Below are positions 7,703 through 16,318 of a DNA stretch of 64,000 nt, piece by piece. Numbering within the stretch: the stretch's first letter is position 1; each line of letters starts with the position of its first letter. The stretch spans positions 3,816,001 to 3,880,000 of the forward strand of contig NZ_FNSI01000001.1 in NCBI RefSeq assembly GCF_900104955.1. Direction: 5' to 3'. Made by a program: the position numbers and the translations under genes. Under the pieces are notes generated by a model that was not told the origin of the DNA, did no database searches, and saw only the letters and a list, made by a program, of their open reading frames with translations. Source of the DNA: Beijerinckia sp. 28-YEA-48. Its GTDB lineage: Bacteria > Pseudomonadota > Alphaproteobacteria > Rhizobiales > Beijerinckiaceae.

Positions 7703-9235
7703 ATGAGCGGCGCCGCACCTGTCCCCCATCGCGGCATCATCGTCGTCTCGACGATTGCCGCGACCTTGATGCAGACGCTGGACTCGACGATCGCCAACGT
7801 CGCCTTGCCGCATATGCAGGGCTCGCTGTCGGCGACCGCCGATCAGGTCACCTGGGTTCTCACCTCTTATATCGTCGCCACCGCCGTGATGACTGCGCCG
7901 GTCGGCTGGCTGTCGACGCGCTTTGGCCGCAAGAATTTTTTCGTCTTCTGTCTGGCCGGCTTCACCATCGCTTCGGCTTTATGCGGGCTGGCGCAATCGC
8001 TCGAACAGATCGTGCTCTATCGCGTCATCCAAGGCATGACGGGCGCGGCCATCGTGCCGCTGTCGCAATCGATCATGATGGATCTCTATCCGCCCGAAGA
8101 GCGCGGATCGGCCATGGCGATGTGGGGCATGGGCGTCATGGTCGGGCCGATCATCGGGCCGACGCTCGGTGGCTGGCTCACCGACATGTACGATTGGCGC
8201 TATGTGTTCTTCATCAACGTGCCTGTCGGCATCGCCGCTGTGTTCGGCATCTGGACGTTTCTGAAGGCGCCCGGCGCCAACAAATCCCTGCGTTTCGATT
8301 GGACCGGTTTCGTCGTCTTGGCCGCCGGGCTTGCCGCGCTGCAATTGATGCTCGACCGCGGCGCGCAAAACGAATGGTTCGCATCGGTTGAAATCGTCGC
8401 TGAAGCCGTGATTGCCTGCCTCGGCCTCTATCTTTTCGTCGTCCATATCTGCCTGGCCGAGAAACCTCTCATCCAGCTCGGCCTGTTCGCCAATACCAAT
8501 TTCTCCGTCGGGCTGGTGATGATGCTGTGCATCGGCGCCATCCTGGTCGCCAGCGTCGTTTTGCTCGGCACCTACCTGCAGACGCTGGGCGGCTATTCGG
8601 TGTGGGAAGCGGGCCTGCTGCTGGCGCCGCGCGGCCTCGGCACCATGGCGGCGATGATGCTCGCCGGCCGGCTGGCGGATCGGTTCGACCCGCGTCTGGT
8701 GATGCTGTTCGGCTTCAGCCTGCTCGGCTTCGGCCTAGTGCAGATGGCGACCTGGACCCCTGACATCGACCGCTTCACCATCGTCTGGGTGACCATGGTG
8801 CAAGGCTTCGCGCTGGGGATGATCTTCGTGCCGCTGCAGGTGCTCGCCTTCGCGACCATGCCGCCACAGTACCGCACGGACGGCACGGCCTTCTTCAGCC
8901 TGGTCCGCAACGTTGGCAGCGCGGTCGGCATTTCCGTCACCACTTTCGTGCTGTCGAATGCAACCCAGGTCGCCCATGCCCGCATCGCCGAGACCCTGAC
9001 CCCGTTCAATCGCATGATGCAGACGGGCGGCGCTTATCTGTTGTGGAACAGCGCGCACGGGCGCGGGCGCGCCGCCCTCAACGGCGAGGTGACCCGCCAG
9101 GCCATGCAGATCGCCTATGCTCAGGATTTCCTATTGCTCGCATTGGTTGCAGTTCCACCAGCCCTGATGCTGATCCTGATGCGCCGGCCGCCACGCCAAA
9201 CCTCCCCCGGCATGGTCCATGCGATGGCAGATTGA
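7703..9235 (+). CDS. emrB: EmrB-type MFS multidrug transporter (DHA2, 14 TM)
   Basis: Proton-drug antiporter of the inner membrane that works with EmrA. 510 residues with about 14 hydrophobic helices. Seen: the DHA2 motif in helix 1 (LMQTLDSTIANVALP, D27), MFS motif A GWLSTRFGRKNF (about 71-82) and the antiporter motif C region GMGVMVGPIIGPTLGGWL (about 143-160). It is the last gene of marR-emrA-emrB, starting 3 bp after emrA. The drug range cannot be predicted. Confidence 0.93.
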   Translation: MSGAAPVPHRGIIVVSTIAATLMQTLDSTIANVALPHMQGSLSATADQVTWVLTSYIVATAVMTAPVGWLSTRFGRKNFFVFCLAGFTIASALCGLAQSLEQIVLYRVIQGMTGAAIVPLSQSIMMDLYPPEERGSAMAMWGMGVMVGPIIGPTLGGWLTDMYDWRYVFFINVPVGIAAVFGIWTFLKAPGANKSLRFDWTGFVVLAAGLAALQLMLDRGAQNEWFASVEIVAEAVIACLGLYLFVVHICLAEKPLIQLGLFANTNFSVGLVMMLCIGAILVASVVLLGTYLQTLGGYSVWEAGLLLAPRGLGTMAAMMLAGRLADRFDPRLVMLFGFSLLGFGLVQMATWTPDIDRFTIVWVTMVQGFALGMIFVPLQVLAFATMPPQYRTDGTAFFSLVRNVGSAVGISVTTFVLSNATQVAHARIAETLTPFNRMMQTGGAYLLWNSAHGRGRAALNGEVTRQAMQIAYAQDFLLLALVAVPPALMLILMRRPPRQTSPGMVHAMAD

Positions 9236-9390
9236 GCCGATTTTGATGGGTTAACAGGCATTTTTTTCACTGCTAGCCCTAGCCTTGGCGAGCCGGATGC
9301 TTTTTATATGCGCCCCGTCTTCCCACTTTCCGGTGGCGACGCCCGATGGGCGCGACACCGTTTCCAGTCACACATGTACAAGGGGATGTC

Positions 9391-10062
9391 ATGGGAGAAC
9401 GTGTCACGCTGACCTGTAAGGACGGGCAGAAGATCGGCGCTTATGTTGCCAAGCCAGCCGGAACGCCTAAGGGCGCGGTGGTTGTCTTGCAGGAAATTTT
9501 TGGCGCCAACCAGCATATCCGTAAGGTCGCAGACCTCTATGCGGAGAATGGCTATCTGGCGATCGCCCCGGCGCTTTATGACCGCGTCGAGCCGGACGTC
9601 GAGCTTGGTTATACCGGCGACGATCCGAAGAAAGGCATGGAAATCCGCGGCAAGACTGAGCTGCCCAAGACCCTGCTCGACATCGAGGCGGCGATTGATC
9701 ACGTCAAGAGCGCCGGCAAAGTGGGTGTCGTCGGCTATTGCTGGGGCGGCACACTGACCTTCGCAGCCGTCTGCAAATTGCCGGGTGTGGCAGCAGGTTC
9801 AGCCTATTACGGCGGTGGTATCGCGCAGATGCTCGACCTCAAGCCGGTGGCTCCGGTCATCATGCATTTCGGTGAGAACGACCACGGCATTCCGTTGACG
9901 GACGTGGACAAGGTTAAGGCTGCGTTCCCCGATGTCCCGGTCTATGTCTATCCGGGCGCTGGTCACGGTTTCAATTGTGACGAACGGGCCAGCTACCAGA
10001 AGGAAGGGGCTGATCTCGCCCGTTCACGCACGCTAGAGTTCTTTGCGAAGAGCCTAGCTTAG
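9391..10062 (+). CDS. Dienelactone hydrolase family protein
   Basis: Alpha/beta hydrolase of the dienelactone hydrolase (carboxymethylenebutenolidase) family, cytoplasmic. 223 residues from ATG 9391, which has an AAGGGGAT Shine-Dalgarno; the frame is open from 9346 without one. The family's Cys-Asp-His triad is present: C117 in GYCWGG, D164 in GENDH and H192 in GAGHGF, with the supporting E35 in LQEIFG. True dienelactone hydrolases act in chlorocatechol breakdown, but most family members have other or unknown esters as substrates. It is followed by a terminator, so it is transcribed apart from the TTT genes, though the nearby intradiol dioxygenase makes an aromatic-degradation role reasonable. 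Confidence 0.88.
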   Translation: MGERVTLTCKDGQKIGAYVAKPAGTPKGAVVVLQEIFGANQHIRKVADLYAENGYLAIAPALYDRVEPDVELGYTGDDPKKGMEIRGKTELPKTLLDIEAAIDHVKSAGKVGVVGYCWGGTLTFAAVCKLPGVAAGSAYYGGGIAQMLDLKPVAPVIMHFGENDHGIPLTDVDKVKAAFPDVPVYVYPGAGHGFNCDERASYQKEGADLARSRTLEFFAKSLA

Positions 10063-10089
10063 TAGCCATCGTCATAGCCAACGTAAGCT

Positions 10090-10119
10090 GTGCAGCCAGC
10101 TCCGGCTGCACATTTTTTA
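10090..10119 (+). terminator. Intrinsic terminator after the dienelactone hydrolase gene
   Basis: An 8-bp stem GTGCAGCC/GGCTGCAC (10090-10097 with 10104-10111, loop AGCTCC) is followed by ATTTTTTAC, 27 bp past the stop codon. Confidence 0.85.
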
Positions 10120-10227
10120 CGTTTGCGTGACGTTTGGCGTTGGCCTAGGAAACCGCAGTCCGTATGATTGCGGAGGCGCCTCCCGTCTGGCTGAGGGGGT
10201 CGGGCGGGCGCTCAGGGGTGAAAAACA

Positions 10228-10722
10228 ATGTCAGATATAGGTAACACGACGAACGTGCCGGGAGGCGCGTCCGACAAGAACTTTAATTTTCCGCAGGATG
10301 TAGGCGCTGGTATTTTCCTTGTCCTCGTCTCACTGTTTTTCATGTGGCAAGCCTATCCGCTGCCGCTTGGATCGCTGCGGGCCATGGGCCCCGGCATGTT
10401 GCCGATGTCGATTGCAGCCATGGTCGCCGCTGGTGGCGTCATCCTCGCGCTGAACGGCCTCAGCAAGGGCGCCATACTGCAAGAGAAATGGGCCTGGCGT
10501 GGACCTTTCTTCGTTCTCGGCGGCGTGGTGGTGTTCGGCTTGTTGATCCGTACAGCGGGCCTCGCGGTTGCTGGACCGGCTTCGATGATCTTCGCATCGT
10601 TCGCCACCAATGAGTTCCGCTGGAAGGAGGCCGTGGTCTTTTCCGTCTGCATGACGGCGGCCTGCATCCTGATGTTCAAATATCTGTTGGGGCTTCCGAT
10701 CCCCATCGTACAGTTTCTCTGA
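10228..10722 (+). CDS. tctB: TctB family small membrane subunit of a tripartite tricarboxylate transporter
   Basis: Small membrane component of a TTT uptake system, which uses a periplasmic TctC protein and an ion gradient to import carboxylates. 164 residues with about four to five hydrophobic helices (starting near residue 25). TctB proteins diverge strongly, so the call rests on size, topology, the FLVLVSLFFMWQAYPLPLG-type N-terminus and position 12 bp before tctA. Shine-Dalgarno AGGGGTG precedes the ATG. First gene of tctB-tctA, with tctC after an internal terminator. Confidence 0.9.
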   Translation: MSDIGNTTNVPGGASDKNFNFPQDVGAGIFLVLVSLFFMWQAYPLPLGSLRAMGPGMLPMSIAAMVAAGGVILALNGLSKGAILQEKWAWRGPFFVLGGVVVFGLLIRTAGLAVAGPASMIFASFATNEFRWKEAVVFSVCMTAACILMFKYLLGLPIPIVQFL

Positions 10723-10734
10723 GGCGAGGGGACC

Positions 10735-12234
10735 ATGGATCTTATCAACCACCTCGCGCTAGGCTTTGGCGTTGCCCTCAGCCTCAAGAACATTGGCCTG
10801 TGTTTCGTCGGCTGTATGGTCGGTACGCTTGTCGGCGTGCTGCCTGGCGTCGGCCCGATCGCCACGATCGCCATGTTGCTGCCGATCACCTTCGGTCTCG
10901 ATCCGACCGGCGCGCTGATCATGCTGGCGGGCATTTACTACGGTGCTCAATACGGCGGCTCCACCACGGCCATCCTGGTCAACATTCCCGGTGAAGCCAC
11001 CGCCGTTGTGACCACGCTCGACGGTCACCAGATGGCCAAGCAAGGTCGCGCCGGCATCGCGCTCGGCATCGCCGCGCTCGGCTCCTTCTTCGCAGGTTGC
11101 GTTGCCACGATCTTCATCGCGGCGCTCGGCCAACCGCTGACCAAGTTGGCGCAATTGTTCGGCCCCGCCGAATATTTCTCGCTGATGGTGATGGGCCTGG
11201 TGTTCTCGACCGTCTTGGCCCGCGGCTCGATCTTCAAGGCGATCCTGATGGTGCTGCTTGGCCTGTTGCTGGCCACCGTTGGCACCGACCTTGAAACCGG
11301 CCAGGAACGCATGACGCTCGGCATTCAGTCATTGTCTGACGGCATTGACTTCACGCCGCTCGCCATGGGCATTTTCGGCTTCGCCGAAATCGTCAGGAAC
11401 CTGGAAAATCCGGAAGCGCGCGACGTCGTGCGTGGCAAGATCGGACGCTTGCTGCCGGGCTGGTCAGACATCAAGCAGTCGATCGCGCCCGTGCTGCGCG
11501 GCACTTTCATCGGCGGCATTCTCGGCATTCTGCCGGGCAATGGCGCGGTGCTTGGTCCGTTCGCTTCCTACGCGGTTGAGAAGAAGTTCGCCAAGGATCC
11601 GAGCCGCTTCGGCAAGGGTGCCATCGAAGGCGTTGCTGGTCCGGAATCGGCCAACAATGCCGGCGCGCAGACAGCGTTCATTCCGCTGCTGACGCTGGGC
11701 ATCCCGCCGAACGCGGTCATGGCGCTGATGGTTGGCGCGATGACCATCCACGGCATCATTCCCGGTCCGCAGGTCATGACCAAGAATCCTGACCTGTTCT
11801 GGGGCATGATCGCGTCGATGTGGATCGGCAATCTGATGCTGGTCATCATCAACCTGCCGCTGGTCGGCATGTGGGTGAAACTGCTGAAAGTGCCTTATCG
11901 CCTGATGTTCCCGGCGATCGGCATCTTCTGCTGCATCGGCATCTACTCCATCAACAACTCGGCAGAAGACGTCCTCTTCACGGCCTTCTTCGGCTTGTGC
12001 GGCTACGTTCTGCTCAAGTTCGGCTTCGAGCCGGCGCCGATGCTGCTGGGCTTCGTGCTCGGCAAGCTGATGGAAGAGAAACTGCGCCAGGCGCTCATCC
12101 TGTCGCGCGGCAGCTTCACGACGTTCATCGAACGTCCGGTGTCGCTTGGTCTGCTCCTCGTCGCCTTGCTGCTGTTGGTACTGGCGCTGTTGCCAACCTT
12201 TAGTAAGCGACGCGAGGAAGTCTTTACGGAGTAA
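10735..12234 (+). CDS. tctA: TctA family large permease subunit of a tripartite tricarboxylate transporter
   Basis: Main channel of the TTT carboxylate importer, inner membrane, about 12 TM helices over 499 residues. Seen: the two signature loops, GVLPGVGPIATIAMLLPIT (about 38-56) and GIYYGAQYGGSTTAILVNI (about 66-84), and the repeat-half signature ILPGNGAVLGPFASY. Substrate specificity lies in the TctC partner, so citrate, aromatic acids and others are all possible. It lies between tctB (12 bp) and a terminator that separates it from tctC. Confidence 0.95.
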   Translation: MDLINHLALGFGVALSLKNIGLCFVGCMVGTLVGVLPGVGPIATIAMLLPITFGLDPTGALIMLAGIYYGAQYGGSTTAILVNIPGEATAVVTTLDGHQMAKQGRAGIALGIAALGSFFAGCVATIFIAALGQPLTKLAQLFGPAEYFSLMVMGLVFSTVLARGSIFKAILMVLLGLLLATVGTDLETGQERMTLGIQSLSDGIDFTPLAMGIFGFAEIVRNLENPEARDVVRGKIGRLLPGWSDIKQSIAPVLRGTFIGGILGILPGNGAVLGPFASYAVEKKFAKDPSRFGKGAIEGVAGPESANNAGAQTAFIPLLTLGIPPNAVMALMVGAMTIHGIIPGPQVMTKNPDLFWGMIASMWIGNLMLVIINLPLVGMWVKLLKVPYRLMFPAIGIFCCIGIYSINNSAEDVLFTAFFGLCGYVLLKFGFEPAPMLLGFVLGKLMEEKLRQALILSRGSFTTFIERPVSLGLLLVALLLLVLALLPTFSKRREEVFTE

Positions 12235-12266
12235 TCCGTTCGACTTTGGACGTATCGCGATATTTT

Positions 12267-12301
12267 GCCCCTTCCGGTCCTGCCGGAAGGGGCTTATTTT
12301 T
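12267..12301 (+). terminator. Intrinsic terminator between tctA and tctC
   Basis: An 11-bp stem (12267-12277 with 12283-12293, loop TCCTG) followed by TTATTTTTG. It probably lowers rather than abolishes transcription into tctC, which also seems to have its own promoter. Confidence 0.8.
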
Positions 12302-12328
12302 GATCTGTGTTAGAAGCCCGCCAATAAT
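12300..12328 (+). promoter_or_regulatory. Promoter candidate for tctC
   Basis: TTGATC (12300-12305), a 17-bp spacer and AATAAT (12323-12328), 22 bp before the tctC start. The -35 box overlaps the tail of the preceding terminator. A separate promoter would fit the need for excess binding protein over permease. Confidence 0.4.
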
Positions 12329-12350
12329 TGTCGGGTTGAAGGGAGACACC

Positions 12351-13325
12351 ATGAAACGACACCTCATCGGACTTGCCGCCCTGCTCGGGCTCGCTGCATC
12401 GCCAGCGCTGGCCCAGAACTATCCGACCAAGCCCATTACGATGATCGTGCCGTTCGCCGCCGGCGGCCCAACCGACATCATCGCCCGCATCGTCGGCGAA
12501 CAAATGTCACGCGTGCTGGGCCAGCAGATCATCGTCGAGAACGTCGCTGGTGCTGGCGGCACGACGGGCAGCAGCCGTGCCGCCATCGCGGCGCCGGACG
12601 GCTACACGATTGTGATGGGCCATATGGGCACGCATGGTGCGGCGCCGGCTCTCTATCCCAATCTGAAATATAACCCGGCGACCGACTTCGCGCCGGTTGG
12701 CCTTGCCGCGGGCACGCCGATCATCATCGTCGCGCGCAAGACCCATCCGGCGAAGGACCTCAAGGAATTCATCGCTTGGGCGAAGCAGGCGGGCGAGAAG
12801 GCCAACAATGCCTTTGCTGGCGTCGGCTCTGTCTCTCACGTGACCGGCGTTCTGTTCAACTCGACCATCGGCACCAAGCCGACGATGATCCCCTATACGG
12901 GCACGGGCCCGGCTCTCAACGACATGGTCTCCGGCCAGGTCGATTACATGACCGACCAGATCGTCAACGTCGTCTCGCAGATCCAGGGCGGCAACGTCAA
13001 AGCCTTCGCCATCGCCCTTCCCCAACGGTCGCCGGCGCTGCCCGACGTGCCGACGACGAAAGAAGCGGGACTCGACTATCAGGTCAGCGCCTGGAACGCG
13101 ATCTTCGCGCCCAAGGGCACGCCGCCGGAAGTCGTCACCAAGCTCTCCGATGCTTTGGACAAGGCGCTTGATGACGCCAACACCAAGAAGCGTCTGGAAG
13201 ACCTCGGCGGCGTTGTTCCCGATAAGGCCGGCCGTACCCCGGCGGCCCTGCAGCAGCTCGTCGAAAGCGAACTGGCGCGCTGGACCCCGGTGCTCAAGGC
13301 GGCTGCGGCCAACGATAAGAAGTAG
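12351..13325 (+). CDS. tctC: TctC (Bug family) periplasmic binding protein
   Basis: Captures the carboxylate in the periplasm and presents it to TctAB. 324 residues from ATG 12351, which has GAAGGGAG upstream; the in-frame open stretch before it is leader. A Sec signal peptide ends ALA at residue 21. The mature part starts NYPTKPITMIVPFAAGGPTD, the standard Bug-family ligand-binding strand-loop, followed by the VENVAGAGG block. Placed right after tctBA and 221 bp before an intradiol dioxygenase gene, so an aromatic or ring-derived acid is a reasonable but unproven ligand. Confidence 0.93.
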   Translation: MKRHLIGLAALLGLAASPALAQNYPTKPITMIVPFAAGGPTDIIARIVGEQMSRVLGQQIIVENVAGAGGTTGSSRAAIAAPDGYTIVMGHMGTHGAAPALYPNLKYNPATDFAPVGLAAGTPIIIVARKTHPAKDLKEFIAWAKQAGEKANNAFAGVGSVSHVTGVLFNSTIGTKPTMIPYTGTGPALNDMVSGQVDYMTDQIVNVVSQIQGGNVKAFAIALPQRSPALPDVPTTKEAGLDYQVSAWNAIFAPKGTPPEVVTKLSDALDKALDDANTKKRLEDLGGVVPDKAGRTPAALQQLVESELARWTPVLKAAAANDKK

Positions 13326-13333
13326 CTGTCAAA

Positions 13334-13376
13334 GCATTTTCGAGCGAAGCGGCTCCGGTTCGCGTGAAGAAAATGC
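13334..13376. repeat. Rhizobiales-type intergenic palindrome (GCATTTTC...GAAAATGC)
   Basis: Outer arms GCATTTTC (13334-13341) and GAAAATGC (13369-13376) enclose inner arms GCGAA and TTCGC (13344-13348, 13359-13363). I recognise this sequence type from intergenic regions of many Rhizobiales genomes. It lies directly behind tctC. Confidence 0.7.
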
Positions 13377-13391
13377 GTCAAAACTAAAAAC

Positions 13392-13428
13392 GAGAGCTCG
13401 GGTCTGATTTTATCAGACCCGAGCTCTC
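13392..13428. other. 16-bp perfect stem-loop after tctC
   Basis: A perfect 16-bp stem (13392-13407 with 13413-13428, loop TTTTA) flanked by A-runs on the plus strand on both sides. Read on the minus strand it would have a T-rich tail, but no minus-strand gene lies here. It may act as an mRNA 3' stabiliser or antisense terminator. Confidence 0.6.
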
Positions 13429-13460
13429 AAAAATAACAGCACCAATTTGACTGGAGTCAT

Positions 13461-13487
13461 AAACGGCGGGCTTGCCCGCCGTTTTTC
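13461..13487 (+). terminator. Intrinsic terminator between tctC and the dioxygenase gene
   Basis: A 10-bp stem AAACGGCGGG/CCCGCCGTTT (13461-13470 with 13475-13484, loop CTTG) running into TTTTTCT. It is the third hairpin in 150 bp after tctC. Confidence 0.85.
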
Positions 13488-13546
13488 TATCGACTTGGCG
13501 CGAACAGCGCGCTTAAAACCGTTCCAACTTGCGTGGGAGGAACGGC

Positions 13547-14437
13547 ATGATTATCCGCGATCATCAACATCTGACCGAGACCGCCCTGGCGGTGATGGAA
13601 AAGACGCCTGACCCGCGCCTGCGCGAAATCATGGTCGCGCTGGTCAAGCATCTGCACAGTTTCGTCCGTGAGGTGAAACTGACCGAACCGGAATTCCAGA
13701 GCGCGCTGGCGATCATCAACTCCATCGGCCAGCAATCCAGCGACACCCATAACGAAGCCTCGGTGCTGGCCGGATCGCTCGGCGTTTCGCCGCTGGTCTG
13801 CCTGCTCAACAACGGCAACAACGGCACGACGGAAACCACCGCCAATCTGCTCGGCCCGTTCTGGCGCATGAATGCCCCTCGGGTCGAGAACGGTGGCACG
13901 CTGCTACGCAGCGAGACCCCTGGCCCAACCATGCTCGTCCACGGCTATGTGAAAGATCCGCAGGGCAATCCAATCGCCGGCGCCGATGCCGATATCTGGC
14001 ACTCGTCGCCTGTCGGGCTTTATGAGCAGCAAGATCCAGAGCAGGCGGAATGGAACCTGCGCGGCATGTTCAAGACCGATCAGGACGGTCGCTTCTGGTT
14101 CCGCTCGGTGAAGCCTGCTGGCTATCCACTACCGGTCGGCGGCGTCGTCGGTGACCTGCTGCGCGCCCAGAAGCGCCAGCACTACCGGCCCGCCCATCTG
14201 CACGTGATGATCGTCAAGCCGGGATTCAAAACGCTGATCTCGCAGGTCTATGTCAACGACGACCCGCTGCTCGACAATGACCCGCAATTCGGCGTGACCC
14301 GCGCGCTGGTCGGAGATTACGTCCGCCACGATGACGCCCCGCCCGCCAAGGACGTCGAGACACCGTGGTATTCGCTGGATTTCAATTTCACGATTGAGCC
14401 AGGCGAATCGAAACTGCCGCGCCCGCCGATCAAATAG
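13547..14437 (+). CDS. Intradiol ring-cleavage dioxygenase, hydroxyquinol/catechol 1,2-dioxygenase type
   Basis: Non-heme Fe(III) enzyme that opens a catechol or 1,2,4-trihydroxybenzene ring between the two hydroxyls to give a muconate or maleylacetate. 296 residues: N-terminal helical dimerisation domain (about 1-95) and the beta-sandwich catalytic domain. The four iron ligands are visible: Y159 (VGLYEQQ), Y193 (AGYPLP), H217 and H219 (RPAHLHV). Length and the N-terminal domain fit the hydroxyquinol/catechol group rather than protocatechuate 3,4-dioxygenase. Start at ATG 13547 with GGAGG upstream. No maleylacetate reductase is nearby, so the rest of the pathway must be elsewhere. The preceding TTT system may supply its precursor. 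Confidence 0.9.
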   Translation: MIIRDHQHLTETALAVMEKTPDPRLREIMVALVKHLHSFVREVKLTEPEFQSALAIINSIGQQSSDTHNEASVLAGSLGVSPLVCLLNNGNNGTTETTANLLGPFWRMNAPRVENGGTLLRSETPGPTMLVHGYVKDPQGNPIAGADADIWHSSPVGLYEQQDPEQAEWNLRGMFKTDQDGRFWFRSVKPAGYPLPVGGVVGDLLRAQKRQHYRPAHLHVMIVKPGFKTLISQVYVNDDPLLDNDPQFGVTRALVGDYVRHDDAPPAKDVETPWYSLDFNFTIEPGESKLPRPPIK

Positions 14438-14812
14438 GCCAGCAGCTTACACGCGCACTGTCGGTGCCTGTGCTGTCGAGGCAGCAAGCACCGGTGGCGC
14501 GCGACGTAAGTGCTATCAACCGATCAGAAGACCGATGGCCAAAATGGCCAGGCCGGCAAAGATTGCAGTGGCCTTAAGGCCGACATCCGCTGCATGGGGC
14601 ATGGTCGGATCCTCCGTTCCATGGAATCATGCGTCCGATTGGACCTGTTTGGTTTAATCCAGAGTGCGGCCATGCGCCACAGCCATTCAAACAGTGCAGA
14701 TATGCGCTCACGTATGAGCGGGATGCATAACTAAAAGTGGAGGAAAATTAATCTCGTTAGAAATCCCCCACCGGAGCCGTGGCGTTTAAGGCGTCCACCA
14801 AACCCTACAACA
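14438..14812. other. 375-bp gap between the dioxygenase and tctA2, with one possible tiny gene
   Basis: No conventional-size gene is supported here on either strand. The only coding signal I see is a 28-codon minus-strand frame with a good Shine-Dalgarno at 14516-14602. The remaining sequence shows no clear terminator, tRNA or repeat. Confidence 0.6.
14516..14602 (-). CDS. Possible 28-residue single-span membrane peptide
   Basis: ATG at 14602 is preceded, in its own sense, by GGAGG at 8-nt spacing. The frame encodes MPHAADVGLK, then a hydrophobic stretch of about 18 residues (IFAGLAILAIGLLIG end) and stops with TGA. The composition is that of a single transmembrane helix with a short polar N-terminus, similar to other tiny bacterial membrane peptides. 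There is no family assignment, and chance occurrence cannot be excluded from one sequence. It is read toward the dioxygenase gene and is not coupled to any neighbour. Confidence 0.4.
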   Translation of the reverse strand: MPHAADVGLKATAIFAGLAILAIGLLIG

Positions 14813-16318
14813 TTATAAAGGCTGGCTTTTGAGCCGCCACCCCTGCCAGAGCGAGAATAATCTTGGTCCCGCCAGCGCCAGAAACGCCAGAATCAAAATC
14901 GTCGCCGAGATCGGCCGGGTGAAGAAAACCGTCCAGTCGCCAGCCGATATAGTCATAGCCTGACGGAAATTCTGTTCGGCGAGCGGCCCGAGAATCATGC
15001 CGATGATCACCGGCGCCGTGGGAAAATCGTAGCGCCGCATCAGATAGCCAAGCCCGCCGATCACATAGAGCAGAATGAGATCGACCGGCGATTGGGTGAT
15101 GCCATAGGTGCCGATGGTGGCGAAGACCAGGATGCCGGCATAGAGCTGCGGCGCGGGGATTTGCAGCATCTTCACCCAAATGGCGATCATCGGCAGGTTC
15201 AGCACCAGGAGCATGACATTGCCGATGAACAGCGAGGCGATGAGCGTCCAGACCAGGGTCGCCTGGGACTCGAACAAGAGCGGCCCCGGATTGATGCCAT
15301 AGCTCTGAAAGGCCGACAGCATGATCGCGGCCGTAGCCGAGGTCGGCAGGCCCAAGGTCAGCATGGGCACGAGAACGCCGGCGGCCGAGGCATTGTTGGC
15401 GGCCTCAGGCCCAGCCACGCCTTCGATCGCGCCATGGCCGAATTCCTCCGGCTTGGTCGAGAATTTCTTCTCGACGTAATAGCTGAGGAAGGTCGGAATT
15501 TCGGCGCCGCCAGCCGGCATGGCGCCGATGGGAAAGCCGAGCGCCGTGCCGCGCAGCCACGGCTTCCACGACCGCGCCCATTCCTCCGCTGTCATCCACA
15601 GCGAGCCACGCAACGGGATGATCTCGTCGACGCCGGTGCGATAGCGCGAAGCGACATAAAGCGTCTCGCCAACGGCGAACAGGCCCACCGCGACGATGAT
15701 GACATTGATGCCATCGAGCAGTTCGGGCACGCCGAAGGTGAAACGCGCCTGCCCCGTCTGCAAATCGACGCCGATGAGGCCGAGGAAAATGCCGAGAAAC
15801 AAAGTCGCCAGGCCGCGCGTCGCCGATGAGCCGAGAACGGCTGAGACCGTCACGAAGGCCAGGAGCATCAGCGCAAAGTAATCGGCCGGCCCAAAGCGCA
15901 GCGCCCAGTCGACCACGACGGGCGCCAGAAAGGTGATGCCGAGCGTGCCGATGGTGCCGGCAACGAACGAGCCGATGGCCGAGGTCGCCAAGGCCGCGCC
16001 GGCGCGGCCATTGCGCGCCATCTTATTTCCTTCCAGCGCGGTGACGATGGTGGCGCTCTCGCCCGGCGTATTGAGCAGGATCGAGGTGGTCGAGCCGCCA
16101 TACATGGCGCCGTAGTAAATGCCGGCAAAAAGAATGAACGCCGCCGTCGGATCGACCTTGAAGGTGATCGGCAGCAGCAAGGCGATGGTCAGAGCCGGCC
16201 CGAGGCCCGGCAGAACGCCGATGGCCGTGCCGAGCGTCGTGCCAACGAGACACCACATCAGATTGATCGGCGTCAGCGCGACAGTGAAGCCGTGCATCAA
16301 ATGCTCAAATGCACTCAT
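14813..16318 (-). CDS. tctA: TctA family large permease subunit, second TTT system
   Basis: Large channel of a second tripartite carboxylate importer; 501 residues, about 12 TM helices. Both signature loops are present: [19 protein letters not shown] and [18 protein letters not shown], plus the later [20 protein letters not shown]. Start at ATG 16318, whose ATGA overlaps the tctB stop; the open frame extends 12 codons upstream into tctB. Gene order on the minus strand is tctC-tctB-tctA, unlike tctB-tctA-tctC of the first system, and the protein is clearly divergent from that copy. The two are therefore distinct transporters and not a recent duplication. Confidence 0.94.
   Translation of the reverse strand: MSAFEHLMHGFTVALTPINLMWCLVGTTLGTAIGVLPGLGPALTIALLLPITFKVDPTAAFILFAGIYYGAMYGGSTTSILLNTPGESATIVTALEGNKMARNGRAGAALATSAIGSFVAGTIGTLGITFLAPVVVDWALRFGPADYFALMLLAFVTVSAVLGSSATRGLATLFLGIFLGLIGVDLQTGQARFTFGVPELLDGINVIIVAVGLFAVGETLYVASRYRTGVDEIIPLRGSLWMTAEEWARSWKPWLRGTALGFPIGAMPAGGAEIPTFLSYYVEKKFSTKPEEFGHGAIEGVAGPEAANNASAAGVLVPMLTLGLPTSATAAIMLSAFQSYGINPGPLLFESQATLVWTLIASLFIGNVMLLVLNLPMIAIWVKMLQIPAPQLYAGILVFATIGTYGITQSPVDLILLYVIGGLGYLMRRYDFPTAPVIIGMILGPLAEQNFRQAMTISAGDWTVFFTRPISATILILAFLALAGPRLFSLWQGWRLKSQPL

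Noticed and set aside
14331-14734. Two short plus-strand open frames after the dioxygenase gene
   Set aside because: One overlaps the dioxygenase C-terminus. Neither has a Shine-Dalgarno or protein-like composition.
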